Origin: Oceanobacillus sp. Castelsardo
GTDB taxonomy: Bacteria > Bacillota > Bacilli > Bacillales > Amphibacillaceae
Direction of reading: 5' to 3'
NCBI RefSeq assembly: GCF_001659985.1
Contig: NZ_LYCS01000002.1
Span: 62,001-126,000 of the forward strand
DNA length: 64,000 nt
The notes under the pieces are model-generated. The model had not been told where the DNA came from. It did not search any database and worked only from the letters and a program-made list of their open reading frames with translations. How positions within the stretch are numbered: position 1 is the stretch's first letter; every line of letters begins with the position of its first letter. The position numbers and the translations under genes were made by a program. Positions 36,840-45,544 of this stretch are shown piece after piece.

Positions 36840-37694
36840 TTAAATGGAAGCTTTATTTTTCTTTTCTCGTATCATCCGCCATAATATTCCTTGTTTCGGC
36901 GAGAAAATAAAGGCTAAAATAAAAATAGATGTTGTAGCAAGAACAATGACTGCACCCGACGATAAATTATATTCCGAACTAAAGTACAGACCGATCACAG
37001 CTGATAAGGCCCCGAAAAAAGCTGACAGGAAAATCATCGTTGATAATCGATTTGTTAATAAGTAAGCGGTAGATGCTGGCGTAATTAGCATGGCAACTAC
37101 TAATATAACTCCTACCGTTTGTAAGGAAGCTACGGTGACTAAGGTTAATAAAATCATAATTACATAATGAATAAAACGAACTGGTAACCCATACGCTTGA
37201 GCCATCGTCGGATCAAAGGTTGTAATAAGAAATTCTTTATAAAATAAAATAACAATAAGTAAAACAATCGCACCAATGATTAATGTTAACCACATATCCG
37301 ATGTTCGAACGGACAAAACATTACCAAACAATATTTGTGTTAAATCTATTGCTGTAGAAGCTTTTGTAATTAGTAGTACCCCTAATGCGAAAAAAGCTGA
37401 AAAAACAATACCAATTGAGGAATCACTTTTAACGCGACTATTTTGACTGATATAACCAATACCGATAGCAGTTAATAACCCCATAACTACTGCACCATAA
37501 AAATAGTTAATACCTAGCATAAAAGATATAGCAACGCCCGGTAAAACAGCATGTGAAATAGCATCTCCCATCAAAGCCATACCTCTAAGAATGATAAAGC
37601 AACCAATAACACCACACAGTATTCCAACCATAATGGAAGTAAATAAAGCTTTTTGTAAAAATCCGTAATTCATTAGATCTTGTATAAATTCCAT
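36840..37694 (-). CDS. mntC: Manganese ABC transporter permease
   Basis: A 284-aa ABC-3 permease with eight to nine hydrophobic helices and the loop GCFIILRGMALMGDAISHAVLPGVAI. It overlaps the ATPase gene by one base. B. subtilis has two such permeases (mntC, mntD); only one is here, so the channel is presumably a homodimer. Confidence 0.85.
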   Translation of the reverse strand: MEFIQDLMNYGFLQKALFTSIMVGILCGVIGCFIILRGMALMGDAISHAVLPGVAISFMLGINYFYGAVVMGLLTAIGIGYISQNSRVKSDSSIGIVFSAFFALGVLLITKASTAIDLTQILFGNVLSVRTSDMWLTLIIGAIVLLIVILFYKEFLITTFDPTMAQAYGLPVRFIHYVIMILLTLVTVASLQTVGVILVVAMLITPASTAYLLTNRLSTMIFLSAFFGALSAVIGLYFSSEYNLSSGAVIVLATTSIFILAFIFSPKQGILWRMIREKKNKASI

Positions 37695-38446
37695 TACATA
37701 CTCACCCCGACCTTTTTCAGGATAGATAGGTTCGCTTGATATGCCTGAGAAATCGTTTCGGCTTTAAATACTTGTTGAACAGGGCCGTACTCCACTAATT
37801 CTTTATTTAACAGAATTAGCTCATCGAAGTAATCTTCTACTTTAGTTAAATCATGATGGACAACTAATACTGTTTTTCCTTTGTCACAAAGATTCTTTAA
37901 GATCTTAATAATAGTTGTCTCACTAGATACGTCAATCCCAACAAAGGGTTCATCCAAGAAAAACAGTTCAGCCTTTTGAGCAAGTGCTCTAGCAAGAAAT
38001 ACTCGTTGCTGTTGTCCTCCTGATAGTTCACCGATTTGTTGTTTACTAAAGTCTTCCATGCCGACTTCTTTCAAACATTGAAACGCCCACTCTTTTTGCT
38101 TTGCATTCGGTCTACGCATAAGACCAAGATGTGGGTATGTTCCTAATAGTACCGTATCTATAACATTTATAGGAAAATCCCAATCCAAATTATTACGTTG
38201 AGGAACATAAGCGATTTTTTTTCGTACAGCCTTTAAGGGCTTCTCTAATATCCTCACATTCCCTTTATCTTTTGGTATTAGACCAAGTGTAGCTTTCATA
38301 ATAGTTGATTTTCCCGCTCCATTTGGACCGATTATTCCAACCAATTTTCCTGTATTAATGGAAAAGGAAACATCTTTTATGACCTCCTTGCCATAATATG
38401 AAACATGTAAATGATCTACCGTTAGCGCTTTTCCCATTTTATTCAC
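37694..38446 (-). CDS. mntB: Manganese ABC transporter ATP-binding protein
   Basis: A 250-aa ABC ATPase with Walker A GPNGAGKST, signature LSGGQQQRVF and Walker B LFFLDEPFVGID. It is the first gene of the operon, separated from two MntR-like boxes by ~80-230 bp. It partners the permease and lipoprotein that follow. Confidence 0.88.
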   Translation of the reverse strand: MNKMGKALTVDHLHVSYYGKEVIKDVSFSINTGKLVGIIGPNGAGKSTIMKATLGLIPKDKGNVRILEKPLKAVRKKIAYVPQRNNLDWDFPINVIDTVLLGTYPHLGLMRRPNAKQKEWAFQCLKEVGMEDFSKQQIGELSGGQQQRVFLARALAQKAELFFLDEPFVGIDVSSETTIIKILKNLCDKGKTVLVVHHDLTKVEDYFDELILLNKELVEYGPVQQVFKAETISQAYQANLSILKKVGVSM

Positions 38447-38523
38447 CTTCCTCTTCTTTTTTCGGTACTATTACTCATGATAATATTTATTCTTTCCACT
38501 TACTTTTTACACGATAAACAAAT

Positions 38524-38541
38524 TTTTACCAAGGGCAACTT
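38524..38541 (-). promoter_or_regulatory. MntR-box-like site 1
   Basis: Minus strand reads AGTTGCCCTTGGTAAAAATT, near the MntR consensus of Bacillus (TTTGCCTTAAGGAAA). It is about 80 bp before the ATPase start. Confidence 0.4.
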
Positions 38542-38657
38542 TTAATTACACTCTATTCAAAAAAACTGTAATGGTTCATATAAAATTTACTTTTTTCATT
38601 TAGTTTATACTGGTTCAATAATTAGTGTAAATGACAAAGTGTTTTGTTGTCAACAAA

Positions 38658-38676
38658 TATTTTCCCTAAGGAAACA
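38658..38676 (-). promoter_or_regulatory. MntR-box-like site 2
   Basis: The palindrome ATTTTCCCTAAGGAAACAT closely resembles the MntR operator. It is ~215 bp upstream of the ATPase start, so either the leader is long or there are two promoters. Match by eye. Confidence 0.5.
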
Positions 38677-38801
38677 TTATGTTGGAAATATGATATTATA
38701 CATCTTAAATGGTTGGTGATTTACAGTAAATTTAATGTTAGTATCTACAAATTTAACTAAGTAAATTCTTATGAATATGGCCACCATGTCGGTTGCCTAA
38801 T

Positions 38802-38843
38802 AAAAAATGGTTCCCCGTTTTTCATAATGGGAAACCATTTTTT
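38802..38843 (-). terminator. Terminator of the carnitine operon
   Basis: AAAAAATGGTTCCCC pairs with GGGAAACCATTTTTT, with a T run on the minus strand, immediately after the thioesterase stop. Confidence 0.8.
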
Positions 38844-38850
38844 TACACTT

Positions 38851-39327
38851 CTATTTCTTTTTTCTAACACCTATTACACGTCCGACTTCTTTTGGTTTTT
38901 CAATCGGTGTATGCTTCGCCGCCAGTTCCTTTACGTGCGAATAAATTTCTTCCGCGAATGGTGATGCTTTTCCTGTTGACTGATCAATCCCCATTAACAT
39001 TTGTTCACTTGTTGCAGCTCGCTTGCCATTTTCTCCGTACAATTCAAAAAACAGATGAGCGCGCTTGGCATCATAATCGATCACGTACATATGGACCTCA
39101 AATCGTTCGTCAAGTTTCATTTCATCTAAATAACAAACATGCGTTTCCATCGTATAAATCGTATACTGCTTCTTATTTCGATAATCTTCTGTTATACCAA
39201 TGGAATTCATAAAAGCGTCGACAGCCCAACTAAATGCACGTACATATTCTGCATCATTCATATGTCCATTGTAGTCAATCCAAGCTTCTGGTACTTTATC
39301 CTGAATCATCAATTTGGGTTTGCTCAC
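38851..39327 (-). CDS. Hotdog-fold thioesterase, probably betainyl-CoA thioesterase
   Basis: A 158-aa 4-hydroxybenzoyl-CoA thioesterase-like protein: PEAWIDYNGHMNDAEYVRAFSWAVD carries the catalytic Asp/Asn/His region. Such proteins next to carnitine dehydrogenase and a BKACE enzyme correspond to CdhB of pseudomonads, which releases glycine betaine from betainyl-CoA. It is last in the operon and its 5' end lies in the first copy of the 250-bp duplication; the intact gene uses the left copy. The biochemical role is inferred from context. Confidence 0.8.
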   Translation of the reverse strand: MSKPKLMIQDKVPEAWIDYNGHMNDAEYVRAFSWAVDAFMNSIGITEDYRNKKQYTIYTMETHVCYLDEMKLDERFEVHMYVIDYDAKRAHLFFELYGENGKRAATSEQMLMGIDQSTGKASPFAEEIYSHVKELAAKHTPIEKPKEVGRVIGVRKKK

Positions 39328-39342
39328 GTTTTATCTTCCCTT

Positions 39343-39466
39343 CTAGTTACCGGACAGATTTTCCCCTGGCCAGTATTTTTCCAATAACTGTTGTAATTCT
39401 ATTAAAAACTGATCACGGCGATCTTCTAGTTTTTCCATTTTCACGCCTTCCGTTTGTGCTTCACAA
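39343..39466 (-). pseudogene. Duplicated 3' fragment of the carnitine dehydrogenase gene
   Basis: Encodes the last ~40 residues (ending WPGENLSGN and stop) with no start of its own. It is the 3' part of the left duplicated unit. It has no independent function expected. Confidence 0.85.
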
Positions 39467-39577
39467 GTCGACAGCCCAACTAAATGCACGTACATATTCT
39501 GCATCATTCATATGTCCATTGTAGTCAATCCAAGCTTCTGGTACTTTATCCTGAATCATCAATTTGGGTTTGCTCAC
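39461..39577 (-). pseudogene. Duplicated 5' fragment of the thioesterase gene, 38-codon ORF
   Basis: Starts MSKPKLMIQDKVPEAWIDYN as the intact gene does, with the same ribosome-binding site. It keeps 37 codons to AFSWAVD, then crosses the junction and stops after one more codon (Leu, then TGA). It could be translated as a useless peptide ahead of the real gene and may lower its translation. Confidence 0.85.
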
Positions 39578-39592
39578 GTTTTATCTTCCCTT

Positions 39593-40558
39593 CTAGTTAC
39601 CGGACAGATTTTCCCCTGGCCAGTATTTTTCCAATAACTGTTGTAATTCTATTAAAAACTGATCACGGCGATCTTCTAGTTTTTCCATTTTCACGCCTTC
39701 CGTTTGTGCTTCACAACCAGTAATTACTTTTTCAGCTAATTCTTCCGTTAATTCTGGTGCTTCTAATTTGGTCCATGGTAATTTCAATGCAGGTCCAAAT
39801 TGTTCCAATAAGTGACGCATTCCTTCTTTACCTCCGCCCATATGTAGAGTTAGGAATGGACCCATTAATGCCCATCTAAGCCCTGGTCCATAAATAATGG
39901 ATGCATCCACTTCTTCTGTACTTGCTACACCATCATTAACAATATGAAGTGCTTCACGCCAAATTGCTTCCATTAAGCGGTCCGCAATATGACCTTCAAT
40001 TTCCTGACGAACAACAAGTGGTTTCATCTTCAAGTTGTCATAAAACATCTTTGCTTTTTCGATATAAACACTATCAGTTTTATTCCCGCCAACAAGTTCC
40101 ACAAGCGGCATTAAATATACCGGATTAAATGGATGAGCAACCATCACACGTTCCGGATGATTCTCACAATCGGCTTGTAAGCTACTTGGTAATATTCCGG
40201 ATGTGCTGGAAGCGATGATGGTTTCTTCCTTAGCATATTGATCAATATCAGCGATGACCTTTCGTTTTAATTCCTCTCGCTCTGGAACATTTTCCTGAAC
40301 AAAGTCCGCTTCCTTTAATGCCTTTTCTAAATCGGCTTCAAAAAAAAGATTATCTTTCGAGGCACCTTCACCTAATCCTATTTTTTCCATCCAAGGCCAT
40401 GCACGTTCCACAGCTTTACGGGTCTTTTCTTCTGTCTTGGGATCCGGATCAAATGCAGTGACGGTGTAGCCATTTGCTAAAAAGCGAGTGATCCACCCAT
40501 TCCCGATGACACCTGTTCCAACAACTGTGATGTTTTTGATTGTAATTTCTTTTGTCAT
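39593..40558 (-). CDS. L-carnitine dehydrogenase (3-hydroxyacyl-CoA dehydrogenase family)
   Basis: A ~321-aa dehydrogenase. The Rossmann motif VVGTGVIGNGWITRFLANGY begins near residue 10, with FVQENVPEREELK and SSTSGILPSSLQ as family landmarks; the segment HPFNPVYLMPLVELVGG is seen in carnitine 3-dehydrogenases. The product would be 3-dehydrocarnitine. The ATG at 40558 lies one base past the upstream stop, after AAAGGAAG. The gene lies between a BKACE enzyme and a thioesterase, the classical carnitine set. Confidence 0.87.
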   Translation of the reverse strand: MTKEITIKNITVVGTGVIGNGWITRFLANGYTVTAFDPDPKTEEKTRKAVERAWPWMEKIGLGEGASKDNLFFEADLEKALKEADFVQENVPEREELKRKVIADIDQYAKEETIIASSTSGILPSSLQADCENHPERVMVAHPFNPVYLMPLVELVGGNKTDSVYIEKAKMFYDNLKMKPLVVRQEIEGHIADRLMEAIWREALHIVNDGVASTEEVDASIIYGPGLRWALMGPFLTLHMGGGKEGMRHLLEQFGPALKLPWTKLEAPELTEELAEKVITGCEAQTEGVKMEKLEDRRDQFLIELQQLLEKYWPGENLSGN

Positions 40559-40559
40559 C

Positions 40560-41453
40560 CTAGTCTTCCTTTCCATATGGGTTCAATAAATTTAGATGCT
40601 TACGTGCTTCGGCCGGGGTCATAATATCGGAACCTAAAGCTTGTACCATACCGACAGCTTTATCCACAAGCTGCTCGTTCGTTGCGAGTTTTCCTTTCTC
40701 TAAATAAAGGTTATCTTCTAGACCTACACGGATATTTCCACCTTGAAGCAGGGATTCCATCGCTATTGGCATTTGCATTCTGCCAATTCCAAAAGCTGCC
40801 CATTTTGCGTTTTCCGGAATCCGACTTTTCATGTAAGACAACGTTTCTGCATCCGCTGCAGCTCCCCATGGGATACCAAGACAAAATTGAAATAGTGGAT
40901 CTCCTTCAATGAAACCTTCCTCCACTAATTGGTTGGCGAAACGAACGTGACCTGTATCAAAACATTCTAATTCTGGTTTCACCCCAATATCTTTCACAAG
41001 TTTCGCCTGTTTTCTTAACCAGTCGGTTGGGCTAACGTATAACATATTGCCAAAGTTCAGGCTACCACAGTCAAGGGTACACATTTCTGGTAAGAGTTTT
41101 CCGATTGGTTCATGGCGTTCTTCTGGAGTTTGAATATCGGTTCCTTCCCCTCCTTTAGTTGGGGCATCTTCACTCGGTATCCAGTCTCCACCCCCACCAG
41201 AAGTAAGGTTTATAATCACGTCGGTCTCTGATTCACGAATACGTTCGACAACCTCTTGGAATAAATTAACATCATGGCTTAGCTTGCCTGTTTTTGGGTC
41301 ACGAACATGGATATGTGCAATTGTAGCCCCTGCCTTTGCTGCTTTAATCGCTGAATCTGCAATTTCCTTTGGTGTTACAGGTACATGTGGACTTTTCGCT
41401 GTCGTGTCACCTGCTCCTGTTAATGCACACGATAAAATTACTTTTTTATTCAT
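40560..41453 (-). CDS. BKACE-family (DUF849) beta-keto acid cleavage enzyme, probably dehydrocarnitine:acetyl-CoA transferase
   Basis: A 297-aa zinc enzyme of the beta-keto acid cleavage family. Family segments are VILSCALTGAGDTTAKSPHVP, GATIAHIHVRDPKTGKLS (zinc-binding His pair), INLTSGGGG and GNIRVGLEDNLYLEKG. Beside carnitine dehydrogenase, its expected reaction joins 3-dehydrocarnitine and acetyl-CoA to give acetoacetate and betainyl-CoA (CdhC activity). Substrate is inferred from neighbours, since BKACE enzymes act on many keto acids. Confidence 0.87.
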   Translation of the reverse strand: MNKKVILSCALTGAGDTTAKSPHVPVTPKEIADSAIKAAKAGATIAHIHVRDPKTGKLSHDVNLFQEVVERIRESETDVIINLTSGGGGDWIPSEDAPTKGGEGTDIQTPEERHEPIGKLLPEMCTLDCGSLNFGNMLYVSPTDWLRKQAKLVKDIGVKPELECFDTGHVRFANQLVEEGFIEGDPLFQFCLGIPWGAAADAETLSYMKSRIPENAKWAAFGIGRMQMPIAMESLLQGGNIRVGLEDNLYLEKGKLATNEQLVDKAVGMVQALGSDIMTPAEARKHLNLLNPYGKED

Positions 41454-41456
41454 TGC

Positions 41457-42005
41457 TTAATTCCTCCCATTCTTTTTCTTCGGTACATGTTCAAATATTT
41501 CGCCACTCTCAAAGAATTCAGTTACTCGACGTATCCAGTCATAATAGTCCATCCAATCCCTCATTTCACGAAGGAGTTCATTAATAGCCTCTTCATCCTT
41601 CTGAGTAAATCCAGATACATCTTGTAATTCATCCAATTTTTTCAAAAGCCTTTGTTCAAAGGAACGGCTGCGTTTAATAGCCTTATGCCAAGTAGAGGTA
41701 AAAAGCGAAATGAATGTTTGGTAATAATCTTCTTCTACTTGAAATAAATCTTTCCGAATCCCTTTTTTAAATACACGTTCCGCAATATCTAAATCTATCA
41801 TTTCCCGGACAACCTGGCTCATCCGGGTTTTGCTCATCCCAGTCTCTTCTGATAACTCATCAAGGGTCATCGGCTCCCGGTTCATATAAATAATTCCAAG
41901 AACACGTCCAACACTTGTTGAAACACCAAATGCATTCATATTATCCGTTATTTTTTCAATAAATTGGGTTCTGACATCTTCTATCCGTTCATCGTGAATC
42001 TTCAT
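41457..42005 (-). CDS. GbsR-family transcriptional regulator (MarR-like)
   Basis: A 182-aa regulator with a winged helix at residues ~25-90 (GRVLGIIYMNREPMTLDELS, TGMSKTRMSQVVREMIDL) and a helical C-terminal part. It belongs to the GbsR/OpcR group, which senses choline or osmolytes and represses gbsAB and opu genes. It is 3 bp upstream of the BKACE gene in the same operon, so it probably responds to carnitine or glycine betaine (inference). Confidence 0.82.
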   Translation of the reverse strand: MKIHDERIEDVRTQFIEKITDNMNAFGVSTSVGRVLGIIYMNREPMTLDELSEETGMSKTRMSQVVREMIDLDIAERVFKKGIRKDLFQVEEDYYQTFISLFTSTWHKAIKRSRSFEQRLLKKLDELQDVSGFTQKDEEAINELLREMRDWMDYYDWIRRVTEFFESGEIFEHVPKKKNGRN

Positions 42006-42050
42006 TTTACTTCCCCCTCCAGCATGCTACACATAAAGTAAAACTTCATT

Positions 42051-42116
42051 TAGTGGGGGTTTTCTTCATCCCCTACTGATTGTTAGTTGAACGAATCGGG
42101 CTTTTACTGGCTGTTA
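42051..42116. repeat. Dispersed structured repeat (copy 2, inverted and partial)
   Basis: Reverse complement shares ordered blocks with the element at 5535-5658: AACAGCCAGTA, CC.GAT and GTTCAACTAACA..CAG, then CCCCCACT. It lies between the GbsR-like gene and the hydrolase gene. Confidence 0.55.
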
Positions 42117-42195
42117 ATGCGAGATAAAATCAATCATAACCTTTAAAAAATACTAAGAGGAATAATTAAATTTAAAAGGTTATTGGTTTCAACTT

Positions 42196-43875
42196 TCACT
42201 CATTGACAAGTGGCAGTATTAGTTTCGATGCCTTTTCTCCACCCTGATAAATGTATTCAACCGCGGCTTTTCCTTCTTTATGTGTTTTCGTTGTCGTTCC
42301 ATTATTTAAATTAATATCATAAAGTGGTGCATTACTTGCTGCTATATCTAGGCGCAGTCGATGCCCTTTTTTCAAGGTATAAGATGTAGACCCTATTTCG
42401 ATTTCCAGATAAAATGGCTGATTCACATTCTCGACGCTTTCTCTGTGAAACGTATCGACAATGTTATACGCACGACCTGATTCATCAACGTCTGATAGTC
42501 TTAGAGAAATATCAAATAGATTCGTTGGAGCTGATACCCAAATGTTTGCTTTAATAGATCCTAGTAGTGATAGATCCTTATCCAGTTCTGTACTAGTATA
42601 TACGAGAACATCATCACGATCCTGTATATCACTGACATCAAACGTTCCCGATTCATGTCCCGCAATCAATACCCCTCCTCCACGGGTTGGTACTGGATTG
42701 TTCGGGTCTAGTTTCAAGGAACTTCTCGTCTCTGTTGGTAAAGGTTGTAAGCTTAACTTTCCATCTCCATGACGGGTTTGTGACAGACCATTACTTTGCA
42801 GGAATACTTCCCTTGGCTTCACTCCCTGTTTCATTGGCCACTCATCAAATGCTTCCCAACACGCTTTCCCCATCAAATATAAATAAACAGGCTTTTTCAT
42901 AGGCATTGGCTTATCTTTTAGCCAGTGATCAAACCACATAATATGAATTTCTGTTGGATCCTTTATGTTGTCGACTCCGATATTTTCAGCACCATTGTTA
43001 AAAAACTTGTCTCCACATCGACCTGTCATTTCTTCATGTGTCCATGGACCAACCCATAACATACGTGGTCCTTTATAAGTCTGATAGGTTTCCAATGTAG
43101 AAGTCAATAATGCATCAAACCATCCACCGATAAATAATGCCGGGATATCTATATTTTTTAGCTTTTTGGTTAAGTTTGTACTTTCTGTAAGTTCTGGCGA
43201 TAATTTACCCTTTATAAAATCAAAGTAATAGGAATCTGGATCAAGGTCTTTGATTGGCCTCCATTCATTACTTGGGGCATAAGATAACCATTCTGCCATA
43301 TTCTCTAAATAATAGTTGAATTTTTCCTCGTCAAAATTTCCCTTACGTTTAAGTTCATCCTCCAGCATGGATCCCAAAACCCATGTTTCGAGGTTAGCGG
43401 TAGCCTGGGGCATCCCTTCCTTTCCTAAAAAGTTTCCCATTAAGTCTGCCCCTGTCATGACCGGTGCAATCGCCTTTAAAGAAGGAGGATTTTCTACCGC
43501 TGCAGCTAATTGGGTATATCCGTGATAGGACATCCCAAATAGTCCAACTTTACCGTTCGAATAGGGTAGTTTTGCTGCCCATTCTACTGCCTCATATCCA
43601 TCCCGTCCTTCATAGATAAAGGGATAAAATTCACCTTCTGATGCAAACCTTCCACGGACATCTTGAAGAATGACGACATATCCAGCCTGAACCATCCGAG
43701 GTACTTCCAAATACTCATCATAATAACGTGGCGTTTCTTTGTCATAAGGTAAGCGCAGCATCAGCACCGGATACCGTTCCCCATCATCTGGACGATAGAC
43801 ATCGGAGCGAAGGATGGTACCATCTGATAATGTGCAAGGAACATTTTTTTCTTGTTTCATCCCATTTTTCCCCAC
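42196..43875 (-). CDS. CocE/NonD-type hydrolase (X-Pro dipeptidyl-peptidase S15 fold)
   Basis: A ~559-aa alpha/beta-hydrolase with a C-terminal jelly-roll domain (IKANIWVSAPTNLFDISLRL). The nucleophile Ser is in GLFGMSYHGYTQ near residue 115. The charge-relay His is in GPWTHEEM near 280. The family covers cocaine esterase and acylamidases. In this cluster an acyl-carnitine or choline-ester substrate would make sense but is only a guess. Start uncertain: GTG at 43875 follows AGAGGTGA; an ATG at 43860 is possible. Confidence 0.82.
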   Translation of the reverse strand: MGKNGMKQEKNVPCTLSDGTILRSDVYRPDDGERYPVLMLRLPYDKETPRYYDEYLEVPRMVQAGYVVILQDVRGRFASEGEFYPFIYEGRDGYEAVEWAAKLPYSNGKVGLFGMSYHGYTQLAAAVENPPSLKAIAPVMTGADLMGNFLGKEGMPQATANLETWVLGSMLEDELKRKGNFDEEKFNYYLENMAEWLSYAPSNEWRPIKDLDPDSYYFDFIKGKLSPELTESTNLTKKLKNIDIPALFIGGWFDALLTSTLETYQTYKGPRMLWVGPWTHEEMTGRCGDKFFNNGAENIGVDNIKDPTEIHIMWFDHWLKDKPMPMKKPVYLYLMGKACWEAFDEWPMKQGVKPREVFLQSNGLSQTRHGDGKLSLQPLPTETRSSLKLDPNNPVPTRGGGVLIAGHESGTFDVSDIQDRDDVLVYTSTELDKDLSLLGSIKANIWVSAPTNLFDISLRLSDVDESGRAYNIVDTFHRESVENVNQPFYLEIEIGSTSYTLKKGHRLRLDIAASNAPLYDINLNNGTTTKTHKEGKAAVEYIYQGGEKASKLILPLVNE

Positions 43876-43923
43876 AGTAATCACCTCTATCTATACTTTC
43901 GCTAGCTATTACTCTATAATCTA

Positions 43924-44592
43924 TCATGCTGCATTGGAACTAGATTCAGAAGACTTAATAGGTTGGAGTTTTCTTTCAATCCATCCCATAATTAAATCAG
44001 CAATAATGGCCATCAGCGCTGTAGGTATAGCACCAGCCAGAATAATTGCTGTTCCATCAGTCGCATTCGTTCCCGTTAAGATAACGGCACCTAATCCTCC
44101 AGCTCCAACAAAGGCACCAATTGCGGCAATCCCAATTCCTATAACTAATGCTGTACGCAAACCGGCCATAATCACACTAATAGCAAGTGGGAGCTCCACC
44201 ATTCGTAAGAGTTGGAACTTCGTCATTCCAGAGGCATAGCCCGCTTCAATCACTGTTTTATCAACATCCTTCATTCCAACATAAGTATTTTGTACAATCG
44301 GTAGGATGGAATAAAGCATTAATGTTACAATTACTGTATTTGTACCGAGACCTAGCACAATCATAATGACAGCCATAGCACCCAAGGCGGGTATCGTCTG
44401 AATGATACTTCCAAGTGCCAAGACCCAACTACTCAATTTCCCATATTTAGCTATTAGGATACCTAAGGGAATAGAAATAATCGCGGCAAATAATACCCCA
44501 TACGCTGCCATTAGAAAATGTCTGTAAAATTGAACCCAAATATATCCACCGTTTTGGGTAACATAGTGTATTAACTGTTCCAACGTTTCCAT
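43924..44592 (-). CDS. opuCD: OpuC-type osmolyte ABC transporter permease (OpuCD)
   Basis: A ~222-aa ProW/OpuB-type permease with five to six helices and the EAA-like loop EAGYASGMTKFQLLRMVELPLA. The ATG at 44592 follows GGAAGGGAGAG; a start ten codons earlier would run into opuCC. It is last in opuCABCD. It pairs with opuCB to form the channel. Confidence 0.88.
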   Translation of the reverse strand: METLEQLIHYVTQNGGYIWVQFYRHFLMAAYGVLFAAIISIPLGILIAKYGKLSSWVLALGSIIQTIPALGAMAVIMIVLGLGTNTVIVTLMLYSILPIVQNTYVGMKDVDKTVIEAGYASGMTKFQLLRMVELPLAISVIMAGLRTALVIGIGIAAIGAFVGAGGLGAVILTGTNATDGTAIILAGAIPTALMAIIADLIMGWIERKLQPIKSSESSSNAA

Positions 44593-44593
44593 A

Positions 44594-45526
44594 TTACTTC
44601 TCTCCCTTCCCTGTATCCTCAAAGAAGTTATGGGTTTCTAGAAACTCCATCGCAACTTTCCTTGGACTCATTAATTTTACATCCGCATTGTAATTTAATT
44701 CCTGCATCGTTTCCGTTGAAATTTGTTCATGAAGGCGTTCCGTAATATTCAATATTTCTGGATATTTTTCTAAAACCTCCCCAGCAATAACTGGTGAAGC
44801 ATCATATGGAGGGAAGAAGCGTTTATCATCCTCTAAAACTTTCAAATCAAACTCTTTAATTCTTCCATCCGATGAATAAGCCAATACAACATCCATATGA
44901 CTATTAGCGGCTGCCTCATATACTAAACCAATATTCATTGGAAAAACTTCACCAAATGAAAAATAGGTTTCTTGAAATCCTTCATATCCATCCCCTTTAC
45001 GGTTAATCCAGGCATTATCGACCCCGAATCGCAACTCACCTGCATAGGCTTCTAAATCTGAGATTGTTTCGATGTTATTTTCTTCAGCAAAATCTGTTGT
45101 AACAGCAACTGAATAACTGTTCTCAAAACCATAAGGATTTGCCCATGTTTGATTAAAACGATCTTTAAATTCACGTGATACGGTATTCAATGCTTTTTCA
45201 GGATCTGTAATCGGGTCCATTCCCAATGCTCCTGACAGATCTGTTCCCGTATAACGTGTACTCGTTATATCAAGGTCTCCCCTTAACATACCTTGGTGTT
45301 GTACAATAGATGAACCAAGATGTGTAACAAGATCAGTACTAGCATCTGTTTCCCGTTCAATTAAGATAGATAACATTTCAGCTAAAATTTGTGATTCCGA
45401 GGTACCAAGAGACCCTATTTTTAACGTATCCTTTGATGTACTTGCAAGACCTGGTAAGGAACAACCAGCAAGCATCACTACTATAATAAATATAAAACTT
45501 CCCTTATATAACATCTTTTTCAGCAC
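44594..45526 (-). CDS. opuCC: OpuC-type osmolyte-binding lipoprotein (OpuCC)
   Basis: A 310-aa substrate-binding lipoprotein with lipobox MLAGCS at about residues 18-23. The OpuAC-like body starts DTLKIGSLGTSESQILAEML. OpuCC binds glycine betaine, carnitine, choline and related compounds through an aromatic cage. Its place beside carnitine-degrading genes makes carnitine a likely ligand. Confidence 0.88.
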   Translation of the reverse strand: MLKKMLYKGSFIFIIVVMLAGCSLPGLASTSKDTLKIGSLGTSESQILAEMLSILIERETDASTDLVTHLGSSIVQHQGMLRGDLDITSTRYTGTDLSGALGMDPITDPEKALNTVSREFKDRFNQTWANPYGFENSYSVAVTTDFAEENNIETISDLEAYAGELRFGVDNAWINRKGDGYEGFQETYFSFGEVFPMNIGLVYEAAANSHMDVVLAYSSDGRIKEFDLKVLEDDKRFFPPYDASPVIAGEVLEKYPEILNITERLHEQISTETMQELNYNADVKLMSPRKVAMEFLETHNFFEDTGKGEK

Positions 45527-45544
45527 TATTTTTCACCTCCAACA

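Larger units (their letters stand above)
38447..38850. other. 404-bp intergenic region upstream of the mnt operon
   Basis: No gene is seen. It holds two MntR-like palindromes and the terminator of the carnitine operon, listed separately. The remainder is AT-rich without clear structure. Confidence 0.6.
39217..39716. repeat. Perfect 250-bp tandem duplication at the dehydrogenase/thioesterase junction
   Basis: 39217-39466 and 39467-39716 appear identical base for base. Each copy contains the 3' end of the dehydrogenase gene, the 15-bp spacer, and the first 37 codons of the thioesterase. The duplication leaves both full genes intact but inserts a truncated copy of each between them. The absence of any difference implies a very recent event or an assembly artefact. 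Confidence 0.95.

Noticed and set aside
39234-39723. Two overlapping plus-strand frames of 96 and 79 codons in the duplicated segment
   Set aside because: They are antisense shadows of the dehydrogenase and thioesterase genes; they repeat only because the DNA is duplicated.
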